The notes under the pieces are model-generated. The model saw only the letters and a list, made by a program, of their open reading frames with translations, was not told the origin of the DNA and searched no databases. A program made the position numbers and the translations under genes. Positions 10,601 to 19,389 of a stretch of 64,000 nucleotides of DNA are shown here, piece by piece; positions within the stretch are counted from its first letter, which is position 1; every line of letters starts with the position of its first letter. Source of the DNA: Rhodopirellula sp. P2. GTDB taxonomy: Bacteria > Planctomycetota > Planctomycetia > Pirellulales > Pirellulaceae. The DNA lies in assembly GCF_028768465.1 (NCBI RefSeq), contig NZ_CP118225.1:1593001-1657000 (forward strand), written 5' to 3'.

Positions 10601-10650
10601 ACGCAGAGGCTGGCAGAAAAGGAGGCGACCGGTTCGGTCCGTTTGGACAT
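7603..10650 (-). CDS. TPR / FG-GAP (VCBS) / ASPIC-UnbV lipoprotein, copy 2
   Basis: A 1015-aa predicted lipoprotein. The ATG at 10650 opens a signal with lipobox LAILGC near residue 26. TPR-like repeats fill about residues 70-400. A long FG-GAP region follows with Asp-rich loops (DFDLDGYTD, GDINQDGFPD, DLDADGSNE, GDFDGNHTLD, DWNHDGLVD). The C-terminus is an ASPIC/UnbV domain (SERDAIGATVQVHL, EVKWPSGKKQ). Compared with the 537-3674 paralogue the order of domains is the same but the sequence is well diverged, so the duplication is old, unlike the recent DUF1559 duplication between them. It is presumably anchored to a membrane with the propeller exposed. Ligand unknown. Confidence 0.87.
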   Translation of the reverse strand: MSKRTEPVASFSASLCVLLLLAILGCDRQDSATKVSPPQSRSAESGQPASAKTPSQTGSDTANEPAPSLLHARRLLASGNPSGALTELRSLLQSQPDQLEVIALTAQTERSLNNLDAAIALLDESAERLPQHRPTLLANAAAWLAESGDYNAAIHRHTRLLESDPSNVNSLRSIAALQNEQGNRFEANEHLRRLVPRSPMTTVELLCLLAPDQQIHDSQQSRAKPSQKALAIAREKLDDNQFQQALDVLANAPGFAADEPALLALRARILAEMGKTEEASLAFAEAPNECQRFPDHWMAIGTWHQANREWASASQAFQRAVELEPLHESALRRLSTALRGLNSDPAASRVEERAQLAKDLAELATSTVVRRGNVGRACQILSQQLTPIGLPFESLAWQFNAIAYTTPQQARVDQHLAALSQLKQTVNSADALLAQRVGLPPAMPPQTDWKSLVSSRERTRPASDTPSQHTPSDEPSIQPHFENVASQTGLNFQYRNAHPPVEKHFLLHQPLGSGLACFDFDLDGYTDIYAAQGDGNATEPGKSGNYLARHLGDSFADATASAHVDDRGYSMAVTAGDINQDGFPDLVVGNMGRNHLLINQGDGTFESVEVDKTWNQGIYTTGLAIADVSGDHLPDIVEVNYVDDERIFDSIQYDPSGTPIRLPGPMQFTAAEDRVFLSSPSGSLEGHTLRELCPTTSDAHRGMGLVVGDLDADGSNEIFVTNDQTQNQLWDRDATSHNTFHDIALLSGVANGVTGRPLASMGIAAGDFDGNHTLDFHVTNFDDELSNLYLQQTDHLYTDAVFASGLEEHSRTMLGFGTQAIDFENDGDQDLVVGNGDIEDRRPQKQHFRMPTQLLINHDQRWIPTQPDDASGYFANQHLGRSVARLDWNHDGLVDFLIGDLMDPLALLENQTKTDNDWLQLQLIGTDSERDAIGATVQVHLNDNSIQHAVVTGDGYMCRNEAVVCIGIPTNQTRPRIEVKWPSGKKQTFDPVMLNRRGLIVEGQPKIHWMNIAPP

Positions 10651-10727
10651 GGCTCGTCACTGCAGAGGTGAAATCAACGTTGCGGATTTCACTCAGTGTA
10701 GCCGACCGGGGCGTTTCGACTGTCGCG

Positions 10728-12086
10728 TTAAAATCGCAGTTGACCACCAATGCTCAAGCCATGAGCCACGTAATCGTTTTGAATGAATCGGAATTCCGGA
10801 CGGGAAGGCGAGGTCACCACTCCGGGAGGAGCCAGCAGGTCGGGATCGACATCGCGGTCGATTTGGTCACCCGGGCGAGCGACGTTCGGCATGTAAAGCA
10901 GCGTGTAGCCAACCGTCGCGTCCAAGCAGCTGGTGAGGTGCACGCCGAGTGTGAACCCGACTTCTGGAACCATCGTGAACTCATCGCGACTGAACGTGCC
11001 GGAATTGTCACGTTGAGCATAGAGGCCGCCGGTGTAATCGTCGGTCACACCGGATTCGGTGATGGTGGTGTTCCCATTGATGGAGACGGTTTGGGATGTC
11101 GTTCCCACCGCGACACGCAAGAGGCTTTCCAGCCAAATGCGTTCCAGGTTGGCTTGGTAGACCACTCCCAATTGCAAACCATCAAATTCGTTGCTGGTCC
11201 GAAACGCTTCGTTCAGGTTGATCGTGCCGGGGGCGGCGGTGAGTTGTGATTCGAGTGATTCTGAAAACGTCAGCGATTCGTCCAGCTCAATGTGTCGGTA
11301 CCCGATCAGCCAATCGACTCGGTCGGTGTTGCGGCAGGTCACGCAGTTGCCACCGCATGTTGGGCACAGAGCGATGCGCCCGTTGACCAAGTAGGAGTTG
11401 AGTTTGGAACTGGCCCCGATCGACAAACTGCCGTCGACCACGCCGGGATAGTTGATCAGCTGAGAGGTCTCGATATCGGTGTCGGTTCGATAGAACGGGC
11501 GAGCCAGAATTTGGGTTCCGCCATCGCGGCTGAAGCCAGATTCATTCGATCCGATCCGGAAGAATTCCCCTTCGATTCCGAACGCTGAGGCCGGCGTGAC
11601 GAAGAACCCACCGCGGAACCGGATGCCGTTGGTGCTTTCATCGTTGATTTCCCCGCCATACAAGGTTTGGGTGTTTGCCAATCCCAACACACCGGCATCG
11701 GTTTGGGCGGTGCCCGTGGGGCTGGTCGTGGCCAAGGCAGGGGTTTCCATGCCGTCGGCCCACCAGCGGATGTAGTCGGTTCGCAACCAAAATCGATCCT
11801 GCGTGGCAACGGTGGGAACCAACAGGTTGCTCGGGAACGATTGGCTCGGAAACCCTGCTAAAAATCCGCCACCTTGGGTGCCGGAATTGTAGGCCGCGGT
11901 GGCGTAGGGATCGAGGTTGGTTCCACTGACTGGGACGACCGCATACTGTTGAGCTTGCACGCGTTGAGTTTCACATCCGAAGCTCAACAATAAAAACAGC
12001 GAGGCGATGATTGCGCCGCAAGTGAATGGTTTGCTGAGAGAGCGTGAAGCGTGGGACGCGAAACGTATTGTGGTCGGGGCTGGCAT
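10728..12086 (-). CDS. BBP7 family outer-membrane beta-barrel protein, copy 1
   Basis: A 452-aa protein with an N-terminal signal (hydrophobic run about residues 24-36, ending near VQA/QQY). Family landmarks are FWLRTDYIRWWADGM near residue 100, LYGGEINDESTNGIRFRGGFF, and alternating hydrophobic strands ending with VAHGLSIGGQLRF, an outer-membrane-barrel-like C-terminal strand closing in Phe. BBP7 proteins are abundant in Pirellulaceae and are thought to be outer-membrane barrels; the function is unknown. A CPTCGGNCVTCRN cysteine cluster lies mid-protein. It shares the family with 17390-19030, and the two flank the large DUF11 surface protein on the same strand. Confidence 0.8.
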   Translation of the reverse strand: MPAPTTIRFASHASRSLSKPFTCGAIIASLFLLLSFGCETQRVQAQQYAVVPVSGTNLDPYATAAYNSGTQGGGFLAGFPSQSFPSNLLVPTVATQDRFWLRTDYIRWWADGMETPALATTSPTGTAQTDAGVLGLANTQTLYGGEINDESTNGIRFRGGFFVTPASAFGIEGEFFRIGSNESGFSRDGGTQILARPFYRTDTDIETSQLINYPGVVDGSLSIGASSKLNSYLVNGRIALCPTCGGNCVTCRNTDRVDWLIGYRHIELDESLTFSESLESQLTAAPGTINLNEAFRTSNEFDGLQLGVVYQANLERIWLESLLRVAVGTTSQTVSINGNTTITESGVTDDYTGGLYAQRDNSGTFSRDEFTMVPEVGFTLGVHLTSCLDATVGYTLLYMPNVARPGDQIDRDVDPDLLAPPGVVTSPSRPEFRFIQNDYVAHGLSIGGQLRF

Positions 12087-12398
12087 TTTTTTTCCGTTCT
12101 AGATCGGATTCGCTCAAGATTTTGGCGTGTCCAACCGAACGGATCGTCAATCCAAGTCCATGGCGTCAAGACCAAACCAGGATCCTGGGTCGATTCCAAC
12201 GATGCAGCCGTTGTGAAACAGACCTCCGTCGCATGGTCCCGGGGTGACGTGTGGGACGGTTTGCAGGGCTGTTTGCAGGGCTGTTTGCGGAGGGGACTCT
12301 GCGAGCGAGATCGAAAGGAGCGTTCCAACACGTGGACGCGTTTGATGGTCGATGGGGTTCACGCGACGGGAGCGACAGAGATTGACGATGGGCGCATG
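12087..12398. other. Intergenic region upstream of the BBP7 gene
   Basis: No gene seen. A short direct repeat (about 11 bases, TTTGCAGGGCTG-like, two full copies plus a partial) lies at 12258-12290. The promoter of the BBP7 gene should lie here but was not resolved. Confidence 0.4.
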
Positions 12399-12437
12399 AA
12401 AAAGCCCGACCTTTTCCCCCCGAAAAAGGCCGGGCTT
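12399..12437 (-). terminator. Rho-independent terminator after the DUF11 surface protein
   Basis: A long hairpin (AAGCCCG.CCTTTT / AAAAGGCCGGGCTT) with a short C-rich loop and a minus-strand T-tract, about 85 bases past the stop codon at 12524. Confidence 0.8.
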
Positions 12438-12523
12438 GACTCACGAAATCGATCCGAGCGTTCCACCGGCTCCCCGTTGCCCGGCATCGATTTGTTGTCG
12501 CGAGTTCGCTTCAGTCCAATGGA

Positions 12524-15500
12524 TCAGCGATCCGTCGGACGACTTTGCACGCCTGGCGTTTGCATGAACGAAGCCAGGAAACTGCGTTTGCTGTTGTCGA
12601 CGACTGTGAAGTCGGTCAAGGCAACCACCGTCGGGTTGGTTCCACCCACATCGATGTCGTCGATGCTCTCGCCATTGCCCAAGCTTCCTTCCGAGGCACT
12701 TGGGAACTCCGGCCCATCGCTGGTGCCACTTGGCAAGGAAAGACGAGAGACTTGGTACTTGCCGGGCAACAGGTCTTCGAACAGGTACTCACCGTTGGCG
12801 TCCGTGGTCACAGTCACGGGAGTGAACGTGCTGCCGTCGGTGAGTGTGCCGGTCAGTTGCAGTTGAACACCGGCGTAGCCAATCTCGCCTGTGTCCCGCA
12901 CACCGTTGCCGTTGGCGTCACGGTACACGTTGCCCGAGATTTCATTGATGGCTTGGTCAATGGCAGTGGTTGCTGAGGCCGTGTTGTCGGTGGAGTTGGT
13001 TTCCGCGGTGGTGGTGGAGACCGTCACGTTGTTGACTTGGTCATCCGTCACGCCATCGTTGACAGAAGCAATGATCGTGAACTGGAACGAACTGCCCGAG
13101 GCAATCGTGCCGCCGTTGACCGTGACCGTTTGACCGGTTGCCGACAATGCTCCGCTTGGTCCTGTGCCGCTGACAAACGTCAGTCCGGCTGGCAGAGTGT
13201 CAACCGCCGTGACGGCTGCTGCTGGCGAAGGACCGTCGTTGAAGACATTGACGGTGTAAGTCAGTTGGACACCGGTTTGAGCCGTCGTCACATCCACGGT
13301 TTTGGTGACTCGCACGTTGGCTTCTGGAACCACGGTGACGGGCACGGATGCCGAGTTGTTGTCGGTCTGAGTTTCACCGGTGTCGGTCGCCAATGAAACG
13401 TTGTTGGTGATCGAACCCGAGGCATCGTCGTCGACGGTTGCCGTGATGGTCAGCGTTCGAGTCGTGCCAGGAGCAAGGTCGAATTCAGGGAAGACGATCA
13501 CGCCATTGGTGGTGCTGGTGGGCGTCACCGCGGCACCGCCTGAGGTGGCGGAGGCAAATGTCAGCCCCGCGGGCAACGTGTCGGTCACGATTGCACCGGT
13601 TGCCGTCGAGGGGCTTTCGCCATTGTCGGCTTCGGTGCCGTCGTCGTTGGTGTCGTGAGAGACCACGATGTTGAACGTCACGGTGTCATCGGGACCGAAG
13701 GTGGTGGCACCACCCTGGACGGTTTTGGCAATCGTCAAGTCGAACTCAGGCGTCACCGCCACGGTGACGGTGTCGGTGTTGTTGGTGCTGTCCAGTTCCG
13801 TCACCCCAGGAACTGCGACGGCTGCCGAGTTGACCAGGTCCGTTGTCACGGTGGGATCCACGTCCGCGGTGACCGTGAAGCTCCGCGTGGTGCCAACTGG
13901 AATCGAAGCGTATTCGACTTCCAACAAACGAGTGGTGGTGTTGAAGTTGGAGGTCGAAGAACCCGCCGCGGTGATCACCACGTTGGACAGTCCGGCTGGC
14001 AATGTGTCGGTGACGCGAGAGTTGATCGCATCGGAAACGCTGTCGTCGTCATGCGAGACCGTGAAGGTGTAGGTCACGGTGTCCGCACCTGGGACAACGG
14101 TGGCTTCCGCCGCCGTCTTTTCCAGGATCAAGTCGATGCGAGCATCGGGATCGATGTTGACGGTGGACGTGTTGTTGTTGGAGTCCGATTCTGGATCCGT
14201 GGTGCTGACCGTGGCCGTGTTGGCGATCACATCGAATTCATCCGAGCCGATTCCGACTTCGAATTCAAACGTCAGCGATTCGCTTGGGTCCAGGTTCGGA
14301 ACGGTGAAGGTCAGGGTTTGACCTGTTTGGATCACGGTGACCCCGGACGTTCCAGCATCAAAGCTGCCAGCGACCAAAGACAGGCCGTCGTCCAAGATGT
14401 CGACGACCGAAACCCCGCGAGCTTCGGACGGTCCGGCATTGCTGACCACGACCTGGTAGGTCACAAATCCGCCGGCAACAACTTGGAATGGCGAGGTGCT
14501 GTCGATGATGTCATCAGCGTCATCGCCATCGGTGCGATCATCTGGGATCCGAGTTTCAACGACGGTTTTAGCGACCGTCACATCGACTTCACGAACGACG
14601 TCGGTGGTGTCATTGGTGGTGACATCGGGTGCGTTGTCAGCTGTTGCGGTGACCGAGTTGTCCAGCGGTGAATTCGCGTCGGCGATGGTGGGATCAACCG
14701 TGACGATGATCTCGATGGTTTCGTCTTCCCCGGCGGCCAAGTCACCCAAGACCATTTGGATCTTGCCGATGTCTGGGCCCGCGGTCACGAGGCTGGCCGA
14801 ACCCGCACCGTCGGTGAAGCTGGCCGAGACAAACGAGACGCCTGCGGGCAGCGTGTCCAACGCGGTGACGTTGATTGCGTTGTCGGAGCTGGTGTTGGTG
14901 ACCGTGATTTCGTAGGTCAGTTGGTTGCCCGCGGTGACGGTCGTCAAGTTATCCGTTTTGGTCACGCTCAACGTTGCGATCGGAACGTCTGCATTGGCGA
15001 GCGAAACGTTGTTCAGCAAGGGGTCGGAGTCGACGGGGTTGGTGGGGTCATTGTCGACTTCCACTTCATAACCACTGACGTGAGCTTCGTTTTCAGGGTC
15101 CGCCGTGATGTCGGTGTCGATGTCGGTGAAGACTCGGTAGGTCACCGATCCCGAGGCTGCCAAGGCACCAACACTGAAGGTGCGGATCTCGCGACCGGCT
15201 CCGCCGACCTCGGTCGTGGTGGTGGTGGCAACGGCACCGCCGCCGCTGTCTTCGACGCGATCGAACGTCAATCCTTCAGGGATGTAATCTTCGACGCTCA
15301 CATCGGTCGCGTCGGTGGGACCCAGGTTTTCGATCACCAAGTCAAACACGGCGGTGCCGCCTGCGATCAGGCTCGACGAGGCGGTGACCAGCGACTTGGT
15401 GATTCGCAGGTCCGTGTTGGGGACCACGCCAAAGTCGACGGTCGAGTTGGTGTTGTTGTCGGTGCCGTCGGTCGTGGGCTCGCCGTTGACTTCCAGGGTG

Positions 15501-17083
15501 ATCGCACCGCTGACCAAGCCGATTCCATCGACGTAGGTGCCGTCGTTGTCGTCGTTGGCGTTCAGGTCGGTGTCCGCTGCCGCGGTGCCACTGCCAGAGT
15601 GCCCAAAGAGTGGTTGGCCCGTTGCGAATTCCGACTCAGGAATCACGACGGCGTAGGTTCCAGGCCCCAGTGGATCGCCGCTGGTCAGCGTGGTGAATGT
15701 GTAAGCACCCGAGGTGGCTCCACCGGTCACGGTGGTGGTTGCGATGGGTGTGTCGCCAGCGTCAACGGTGTCAGAGGGACCGCTCAGGGCATACAGTTCG
15801 ACCACGATTTCATTGCCCACACCGGGGTTGGGGAAATCGGGTTCGCCGGCATCGCGATCGCCGTTGTTCTGGTTGGCTTGGTTGGTGCCGCCGCCATCGT
15901 CGATGAAGATTTTACCGCCCAATTCCATGGGCTGAATGCTGGCCAGGTTGATGACGTTTTCGTTGCTGCGTTGGGATTCCAAAACGGCAACGAAGAGGTC
16001 CAAACTGGACGCTCCCGCACCACCGTTGCTGGAGACACCATCGACGAAGACTTCGATCGCACCGACGTCGCTGAAGTCGGCACCCGTTCCGGTGTCGGAA
16101 AAGGCACTGAATGGCACGAACAATTCTTCAGCTGGGCCACCAATGTTGCTGGGCAGGTCCAGCATGGCGGTCGAGAAGTTGCCGGCATCGGTGTAGATTC
16201 GGATTTCCAAACCGTCGGTCACGACCTGATCGCTGCGGACCGAAAGGACGATCCCGGCTGCGTTGTCCGAGTCAGAAAGATCGGCACTGCCCAATCCAGT
16301 CGGGTTCAGAGCCAGGGCAACGCCATCCCCATCCACACCGTCGTATTGAACAAGCAGGGTTGCTGTGACATCGCCACCGTTGCTGAAGACCAGTTCACCG
16401 GATCCTGTGGCGATTTCAAATTGGCTGTCGCCACTGGATTTGGCATTGAGGTAGATTTCCACATCTCGCTCGTCACCAATCACGGCACCACCGGAGGTCA
16501 ACGCACCGCTGCTGCTGGTGGTGGTGCTGAGGGCGACGGTTTCGGTGATCGGTTGCGATGGTTGGTCGATCGAGAAGGCATCGATCACCGTGGCCGTGAC
16601 GCCCGTGTCATCGGTGATGGTGACGGTCGCGGTGTCAGGGAAGACCAAGCCGCTGAGGTCAGCACCACCCGGGGCGTCTTCTTGGGTCAAGAAGTACACA
16701 CCGGTGGCTGTTGTGCCAGTGGCGTCGGAGCCGTCTAGGTTGGTGAAGCGGTAGGCACCATCGGCCACTGTGGTGACGGAGCCTTCGACAACGTCGGTGC
16801 CGATTTCCAGCGTTCCGTTGGAGTTGGCGTCACGGTACAAGGTGATCAACGCACCCTCGATGGCTGGTTCGCCACCGTCCATTGATCCGCTTCCATCGCT
16901 GTCGATGTAGGCGACTCCGCTGATTGCACCCAGGTCGGCGGCCATCAGCTCTCGCTTTTGCAGGGATTCCAGTCTCAGACGCCGTTGTCCACGACGACCA
17001 CGACGGCTGGATTTCGCTTGATCAGCTTGATTGGTGCGACGGTTTTGACCGGTCAGACGGTCGATCATGCGTTGGAAGATCAT
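12524..17083 (-). CDS. Giant DUF11 / SdrD-B-like repeat surface protein
   Basis: A 1519-aa protein. The ATG at 17083 has AGGGA 7 bases upstream, better than the upstream in-frame start at 17143. The N-terminus is basic (RRGRRGQRRLRLESLQKRELMAAD), a motif typical of exported planctomycete surface proteins and used here instead of a normal signal peptide. It is followed by an SdrD-B/Cna-B-like module (GVAYIDSDGSGSMDGGEPAIEGA), a second such module mid-protein (GGKIFIDDGGGTN), six DUF11 repeats each with a [DN]TLPAGL-type motif (for example AVDTLPAGLTFV), and a C-terminal SdrD-B module (ISGNVYRDANGNGVRDTGE). Asp/Asn-rich loops suggest calcium binding. It is probably an adhesin or structural surface protein. 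It sits between two BBP7 genes and has its own terminator. Confidence 0.87.
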   Translation of the reverse strand: MIFQRMIDRLTGQNRRTNQADQAKSSRRGRRGQRRLRLESLQKRELMAADLGAISGVAYIDSDGSGSMDGGEPAIEGALITLYRDANSNGTLEIGTDVVEGSVTTVADGAYRFTNLDGSDATGTTATGVYFLTQEDAPGGADLSGLVFPDTATVTITDDTGVTATVIDAFSIDQPSQPITETVALSTTTSSSGALTSGGAVIGDERDVEIYLNAKSSGDSQFEIATGSGELVFSNGGDVTATLLVQYDGVDGDGVALALNPTGLGSADLSDSDNAAGIVLSVRSDQVVTDGLEIRIYTDAGNFSTAMLDLPSNIGGPAEELFVPFSAFSDTGTGADFSDVGAIEVFVDGVSSNGGAGASSLDLFVAVLESQRSNENVINLASIQPMELGGKIFIDDGGGTNQANQNNGDRDAGEPDFPNPGVGNEIVVELYALSGPSDTVDAGDTPIATTTVTGGATSGAYTFTTLTSGDPLGPGTYAVVIPESEFATGQPLFGHSGSGTAAADTDLNANDDNDGTYVDGIGLVSGAITLEVNGEPTTDGTDNNTNSTVDFGVVPNTDLRITKSLVTASSSLIAGGTAVFDLVIENLGPTDATDVSVEDYIPEGLTFDRVEDSGGGAVATTTTTEVGGAGREIRTFSVGALAASGSVTYRVFTDIDTDITADPENEAHVSGYEVEVDNDPTNPVDSDPLLNNVSLANADVPIATLSVTKTDNLTTVTAGNQLTYEITVTNTSSDNAINVTALDTLPAGVSFVSASFTDGAGSASLVTAGPDIGKIQMVLGDLAAGEDETIEIIVTVDPTIADANSPLDNSVTATADNAPDVTTNDTTDVVREVDVTVAKTVVETRIPDDRTDGDDADDIIDSTSPFQVVAGGFVTYQVVVSNAGPSEARGVSVVDILDDGLSLVAGSFDAGTSGVTVIQTGQTLTFTVPNLDPSESLTFEFEVGIGSDEFDVIANTATVSTTDPESDSNNNTSTVNIDPDARIDLILEKTAAEATVVPGADTVTYTFTVSHDDDSVSDAINSRVTDTLPAGLSNVVITAAGSSTSNFNTTTRLLEVEYASIPVGTTRSFTVTADVDPTVTTDLVNSAAVAVPGVTELDSTNNTDTVTVAVTPEFDLTIAKTVQGGATTFGPDDTVTFNIVVSHDTNDDGTEADNGESPSTATGAIVTDTLPAGLTFASATSGGAAVTPTSTTNGVIVFPEFDLAPGTTRTLTITATVDDDASGSITNNVSLATDTGETQTDNNSASVPVTVVPEANVRVTKTVDVTTAQTGVQLTYTVNVFNDGPSPAAAVTAVDTLPAGLTFVSGTGPSGALSATGQTVTVNGGTIASGSSFQFTIIASVNDGVTDDQVNNVTVSTTTAETNSTDNTASATTAIDQAINEISGNVYRDANGNGVRDTGEIGYAGVQLQLTGTLTDGSTFTPVTVTTDANGEYLFEDLLPGKYQVSRLSLPSGTSDGPEFPSASEGSLGNGESIDDIDVGGTNPTVVALTDFTVVDNSKRSFLASFMQTPGVQSRPTDR

Positions 17084-17389
17084 GTCCAATTCCCTGGAAA
17101 CTGTTGTCTTGTTGGGGGAGCGTGCGTCTCCGGAGCCTGCCACGCGAAATCATCTGGGATGACGCGACCGGCTCGTGGCTAGGTGGGGCGTTGGATGCGC
17201 TCACCCGGCGAATGGTTTCATTCTTCACCGCTCCGAATCCCTCGGCTTCGGTGTAATCGGCATGTTTGCTTCATTCGGGTCAGCTGATTCATTGCGAGTC
17301 AGCGGAATTTTTCGAATTGTTCCTCCCAGCACCCCACTTGGGATTGCCGGTCGAATCAGCAGGCCTTGCCAAGCCTTGCAACGTGTTCT
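17084..17389. other. Intergenic region between BBP7 copy 2 and the DUF11 gene
   Basis: About 306 bases between two co-directional minus-strand genes. No gene, hairpin terminator or clear promoter could be supported. The promoter of the DUF11 gene is expected here. Confidence 0.4.
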
Positions 17390-19030
17390 CTACCAGCGGT
17401 ACTCGCCACCGAAGCTGATGCCTTGGGCCCAGTAGTCGGAGTTGTCGAATTCGAAGGCGGGGTAATCAGCCAAGACCGTGCTGGCTGCACCGTTGGGCAA
17501 TTGAGCCGTGTCGACGCGGCGGTCGATGTGATCGCCAGGTCGCACCACGTTGGACCAGTACAGGAACGTGTATCCGAACGTGGCTCGCAGTTGATCCGTG
17601 ACTTGGTAACCCAGTGTCAGGTCAAGTTGTGGCAGGACAGAGAACTCGTCGCGGCTGTATTCGCCGATGTTGGAGTTCTGAGCCAGCAAACCGCCCTTTT
17701 GAGCTGCCGCACCGTCGATCGATGTTTCACCGTCGATGGTGACTCGTTGGCGAGTGTTGCCAACGCCCAATCGGATCAGGGCATCAAAGGTCCAGTAACC
17801 GCGGGTTCGTTTGTACATCCAACCCAGGTCCAACCCGTTGAACTGGTTGCGAGTTCGGAAGTCATCGAAGATGTCGTACTGCATCACCGCTGCGGTGCCT
17901 GATGGGATGCTGGTGAGGTCTTCGGTGATTCGAACGCCTTCACGCAGTTCGACTTGGCGGAATCCGATCAGGTATTCAATTCGTTCACAGGTGTGTTCCG
18001 GGCAACCGCAGAAGACGCCTTGGCTGCAGCTGGTTTCGCTGCGGCGTAGGTGACGCAGGTTGATTCCCCAGCCTCGCAAGCGACTGTCGACATCGACGGC
18101 CACCGTTCCCGCAAGTTGGCTGGGAAATGCGACTTGTTGTTGATCTTCGACGCTGCCGTTGGCCACGTTGATGAAGGGACGACCAAGGTATTGTGAGTCT
18201 GCACCACTGGCACGGTAGCTGTCGGTTTCTTCCCCGATTCCAAAACCTTCTGCACCGATGCCCCAGGTGTGGCACTTGTCCAACCAGAATCCAAACTTCA
18301 GACGCAAACCGTCCATGTTGTCGGTCAAGACATCTTCTCCGCCGTACAACACGCGACCCGGATCATTCGGGAAACGTTGAGATGGCAACACGTCGGTGGA
18401 CACCAATGGTGGCAACGACATGCCATCTTGCCACCACATCAGGTACTCAGCCGAGAACCATCCGTCCTGTGGCCAGCAAAGCGTCATGCAGGGACGCATC
18501 GCGTCGCAGTCGTTGTACTCGCCGCACATTGGATCGCCGTTGTGGCAAACCCCACTGCCGCAACCGATGCCATCGCATCCGCCATAGCTGAGTGAACCGC
18601 AACCGCCATCGCACCCATGGTCGCCGCATCCGCAGCTGCCCATTGGCATGGAGTCGCAACCACCGTCCAGCATCGGGTCGTAGATGACCTGACCGTCCAA
18701 GGGCATGGAATGCGTCATCGGGCCTTCTTCAATGATCGGGTGGATCGAAGGCGGCATGGGCGGAGAAGGCAAAGGTGACGTGTGGTCCACCAAGCGAACG
18801 TTCGCCGACTTCGGGCGATTCGCGTTGGTCGACTGCGAGGTCGTTTTTTGCGAGAGGTCTCGGACCGGCTGCCACGATGCTCGAGCGTTCTGCTCGATGT
18901 AGCTCGCGTTGCGGACCGAACCGGATTGGTTCGACCGAGTTGAATTGGTTTGTGCATGCAGAGGGGCTGCCATCACGGCGAGCGTCCCAAAGATACAGAA
19001 GTAAAACAGACGTTTTGACACGGGCGTCAC
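17390..19030 (-). CDS. BBP7 family outer-membrane protein, copy 2, with Cys/Gly-rich linker
   Basis: A 546-aa protein with a likely GTG start at 19030 giving a signal peptide (LFYFCIFGTLAVMAAPLHAQ). After a low-complexity Ser/Asn region comes an unusual Cys/Gly/Asp/His-rich stretch at about residues 125-185 (GSCGCGDHGCDGGCGSL, then GIGCGSGVCHNGDPMCGEYNDCD). The barrel follows with the BBP7 signatures (GWFSAEYLMWWQDGMSLP, LYGGEDVLTDNMDGLRLKFGFW) and the closing strand YWAQGISFGGEYRW. The Cys-rich linker could bind metal or form disulfides; this is inference. It is upstream of and co-directional with the DUF11 gene. A divergent plus-strand operon begins at 19390. Confidence 0.8.
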   Translation of the reverse strand: MTPVSKRLFYFCIFGTLAVMAAPLHAQTNSTRSNQSGSVRNASYIEQNARASWQPVRDLSQKTTSQSTNANRPKSANVRLVDHTSPLPSPPMPPSIHPIIEEGPMTHSMPLDGQVIYDPMLDGGCDSMPMGSCGCGDHGCDGGCGSLSYGGCDGIGCGSGVCHNGDPMCGEYNDCDAMRPCMTLCWPQDGWFSAEYLMWWQDGMSLPPLVSTDVLPSQRFPNDPGRVLYGGEDVLTDNMDGLRLKFGFWLDKCHTWGIGAEGFGIGEETDSYRASGADSQYLGRPFINVANGSVEDQQQVAFPSQLAGTVAVDVDSRLRGWGINLRHLRRSETSCSQGVFCGCPEHTCERIEYLIGFRQVELREGVRITEDLTSIPSGTAAVMQYDIFDDFRTRNQFNGLDLGWMYKRTRGYWTFDALIRLGVGNTRQRVTIDGETSIDGAAAQKGGLLAQNSNIGEYSRDEFSVLPQLDLTLGYQVTDQLRATFGYTFLYWSNVVRPGDHIDRRVDTAQLPNGAASTVLADYPAFEFDNSDYWAQGISFGGEYRW

Positions 19031-19389
19031 CCATCAATAGCTGGAGTCGGGGGGGGAGGTGAGGATCGACCCCGTTGGCCAGACTGACAAATGCATGTCG
19101 AGTCACGCCGTCGGTCGAGAATCACCGGCTCACCACTCGTATCGACCCGGTTTGTCGAGATCCTGCATCCAAAAACCTCAAAATTGGAAAAATCGTTACG
19201 GTCGCCGTTCTCGGAAAACTCAGCTGAAGGGCCCTGTCTTGCCAGGATTGCCTGGGTTGTTGGTTTGCAGCCGCGACGGCGGTTTCACGGGCGATTCTGT
19301 GAAACAGCGGACTTCCCCTGAAACCGTCTCTGGCGCCGCTATAATGCAGAGGTTCTGATTCCGCCCAGAAACTCGCCTCAACTCCCTCC
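19031..19389. other. Divergent intergenic region
   Basis: About 360 bases between the divergent BBP7 gene and the PSCyt/DUF1501 operon; no gene is seen. It should hold promoters in both directions. Confidence 0.5.
19340..19345 (+). promoter_or_regulatory. Candidate -10 box for the PSCyt/DUF1501 operon
   Basis: An exact TATAAT about 45 bases upstream of the start at 19390. No convincing -35 hexamer lies 16-18 bases upstream, so this rests on the -10 match and its position alone. Confidence 0.35.

Noticed and set aside
9675-11249. Plus-strand open frame spanning two genes
   Set aside because: It runs antisense through the end of the BBP7 gene and the start of an FG-GAP gene, with no recognisable protein features.
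14756-16738. Long plus-strand open frame (660 codons) across the DUF11 gene
   Set aside because: It is antisense to the DUF11/SdrD repeats, Gly/Arg/Val-rich without domains, and has no start signal; a shadow of biased third-codon positions.
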